Part shown: one piece after another, positions 62,285 to 64,000 of the stretch
Numbering within the stretch: position 1 is the first letter of the stretch
Layout: each line of letters opens with the position of its first letter
Source of the DNA: Isoetes taiwanensis
Lineage: Eukaryota > Streptophyta > Lycopodiopsida > Isoetales > Isoetaceae
Direction of reading: 5' to 3'
Assembly (NCBI GenBank): GCA_021234155.1
Contig: JAJEKV010000023.1
Location: forward strand, 3,706,801 to 3,770,800
DNA: 64,000 nucleotides
Program-made: the position numbers and the translations under genes
Notes under the pieces: model-generated
What the model saw: only the letters and a program-made list of their open reading frames with translations
What the model was told of the DNA's origin: nothing
Databases searched by the model: none

Positions 62285-62474
62285 CAGAATCCTAGTCCCC
62301 TGGCAGTAGTATCCTATGGAGAAGAAGGAGAGGGGCTGTAAGAGGCCAGGGCCTGTGAGTATGGACTGCTATTCGCGATCGAGAAGTGGTAGGTTCCACC
62401 TCAACTGTATGTACATGTCGTTTTATCATTCGAATAAAATACAGTTTCTTGCCTTCAAAAAAAAAAAAAAAAAG
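62285..62474 (+). mobile_element. Retroposed A-tailed insert (processed sequence)
   Basis: An 18-base A run (62457-62474) is preceded by AATAAA at 62433-62438, 18 nt before the tail, a normal poly(A) signal spacing. It lies between the RNase H and integrase parts of element B, in opposite orientation to it. The 5' border is unclear and no target duplication was found, so the source transcript is unknown. Confidence 0.45.
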
Positions 62475-62828
62475 AAACTGACGGTGGCGGGAACGAAGTT
62501 GTCTCTTGAGGAGCGTCGGATCTTCGGGAGGGAAGAGCACCGCTGGAGAAGATATTGCTGAAAGTGCCAGGAAACCAATGGGCGCGGGTCGACTGTGAAC
62601 AGCTTGAGGCCCTGGAAAGCGGGCGCCGTAAAACACCGCGGATGGATCATCCGTGTGGATGGAAAGATGTAATCGCACCACATGAGTTCTACTCTCGCTT
62701 TATGAACAATTTCCCCGTATGTTTACCGCGTAATACAGACCCAACGGAAAGCAATTCCCGGCCCATGGCGCGGGCTTGGTTGATCAAATAAAGAAAGCAG
62801 TTTTACGATCAACAAAGAACTGACCGGG

Positions 62829-63160
62829 TCACTTCCAACAAATAATGCTGCCCAAACGCTGGACACAAAATCCTAAGCCCAAAAGCTCGCCCGCGGGCAG
62901 TAATTGCGCCGCCAGGATTGAGCGCCTCGGAATCGCGATAGTGGATCGGCTTATCCAAACGTGGTGGTTCAAGTGATAGGTCTGAAAGAACAAAGGAAGA
63001 ATGGTGCGTTGCAGATACTCAATACGCATCATGGAAGGGTTTCGTCCCATTGAGGGAGTGAACAAAGTAACGGCCCGAAAGGCGTGCGAAGTGTGCCTAA
63101 CCGCCGAAAAGCAGCCCGCCATTGGGATTCCAAGCCCAAGTGGACGCATCTCTGAGTTTA
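62829..63160 (-). pseudogene. pol: Element B RNase H relic
   Basis: Minus frames include blocks corresponding to the ASRQL..AERNYTTTEREALG..F segment (seen as LNPGGAITARGRAFGLRILC and AFGQHYLLEVT). Degraded. Confidence 0.5.
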
Positions 63161-63585
63161 TGAATGGATCGGGCCTATAGGCCGCGAAGCGCTGTGAATG
63201 AAGGTGGAATAGTAATTAACCCACCTGCCCGCAGAAAGAGCATGTCTCTTTGATATTAGATGGTGCTTGAGCCCTCTCAGCATTTAATAACCGATTTTAG
63301 CAGATCCGGTGGTGATGCCTTCTTTATTTCACTTCATGATATCCGCGAACGCCCTCGGGAGGTGACTTTGAGGAAAGCGCACTGTAGTTGAGACTAATGC
63401 CGATTCATTAAAGACTTTGAAACGATAAGTTCTAATCCTTTTCCTAGTGATCATCCGAGATGGAAAACTCCATCTCAAAAGATCCGGAGCAGGTGCTATT
63501 TTTCTTCATATACCCTGGAAAGCATTTAAAGCTGCATACTAAAGGTTGGTAGAAGAGAGTTTTAGATAGATCAAAAGGGCCCACC

Positions 63586-63900
63586 TTAAAAGCGCCCCAT
63601 GGGTGGTGCAGCTGTAGTTTTGAGTTGATCTTCTTTCTCTCTCGAGAAATTTGATTGTACCCGAAACCATCCGCTGAAAGAGTACATCTTCATGACGCGA
63701 ACTCCCTTCAAAGAACCTACCGGTGGCGGGAAGCGAAAGTGATCACGCCTCCCAGAAGCTGGACGAGTTTTCAGAGTCCACAAACGCTTTGATCTTACCA
63801 TTGTGTTTGAGAGCTATAGACGATAGTTCGCCACCCATTCCGAAGGGTTGACTTCATAAATCGCGTGCCAAAATAATGAAGATTAAGTCACTTTCGCTTT
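63586..63900 (-). pseudogene. pol: Element B reverse transcriptase relic
   Basis: The minus frame from 63801 reads MYSFSGWFRVQSNFSREKE DQLKTT AAPPMGRF, aligning with MDGFSGYN...DQLKTTFTTRWGTF of element A. The window ends before the N-terminal part. Confidence 0.6.
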
Positions 63901-64000
63901 GACGCGCCATTGGGTCACTCGTGAATGGGTTGAGCCCCAGACTGCCTCATTAAGTTAGATTGGGGCGTAATAGGGTTGCCTAGTAGAATAGTGATTTCCC

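Larger units (their letters stand above)
56569..64000 (-). mobile_element. Ty3/gypsy retrotransposon B, minus strand, runs off the window
   Basis: Its 3' LTR is at 57157-56569. Integrase, RNase H and RT are met in that order going right, so the element reads right to left and its 5' end lies beyond 64000. It is a relative of element A by LTR, integrase tail and the post-integrase region. Many indels. A retroposed A-tailed insert sits at about 62285-62474. Confidence 0.8.

Noticed and set aside
1-64000. CRISPR array, rRNA, operons or bacterial genes
   Set aside because: None of the repeat-spacer, rRNA or polycistronic patterns are present, and spliced plant genes and plant retroelements dominate.

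Overview
This is nuclear DNA of a land plant. Two intron-bearing plant genes sit in a sea of decayed retroelements typical of plants: Ty3/gypsy elements (one with a chromodomain-like tail), a TRIM primed by initiator-Met tRNA, a LINE and a MITE. One gene is a homologue of the chloroplast protein DAC, so the host lineage is photosynthetic. Short introns (66-199 nt) in a repeat-rich background, together with a relic resembling Replitron HUH endonucleases, hint at a seed-free plant (lycophyte, fern or moss). That placement is inference. No prokaryotic, organellar, rRNA or CRISPR signal was seen.

Layout: 0-3.3 kb, no recognised gene. 3.3-6.13 kb, a minus-strand Ty3/gypsy element (LTR, gag with zinc knuckle, protease, start of RT) that abuts a plus-strand Ty3/gypsy pol relic at 6.13-10.3 kb, whose 3' LTR carries a 310-bp MITE. 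11.5-13 kb, the tail and probable LTR of another gypsy element, including a long near-perfect hairpin. 13.6-17 kb, a well-preserved five-exon gene whose protein joins an F-box, leucine-rich repeats and six ankyrin repeats. 18.0-19.5 kb, a minus-strand pseudogene of Replitron type. 21.2-22.2 kb, a four-exon DAC gene on the minus strand. 23.28-23.69 kb, a structurally complete 408-bp TRIM. 25-27.2 kb, AT-rich DNA with an array built on a GATAAATTTATACCG-like word. 27-42.7 kb, strongly degraded DNA with several local duplications and only weak retroelement hints. 42.8-56.3 kb, a LINE split by a 10.6-kb Ty3/gypsy element (A). 56.6-64 kb, a related element (B) on the minus strand that runs off the right edge.

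Only the F-box/LRR/ankyrin gene and the DAC gene look functional: their reading frames run through consistent GT-AG introns and the domains are intact. The first would act as the substrate adaptor of an SCF-type ubiquitin ligase. The second would act in the thylakoid membrane in accumulation of the cytochrome b6f complex. They are divergent neighbours by accident of position, with no sign of a shared pathway. The retroelement genes carry stops, frameshifts, deletions and lost catalytic residues and are annotated as pseudogenes.
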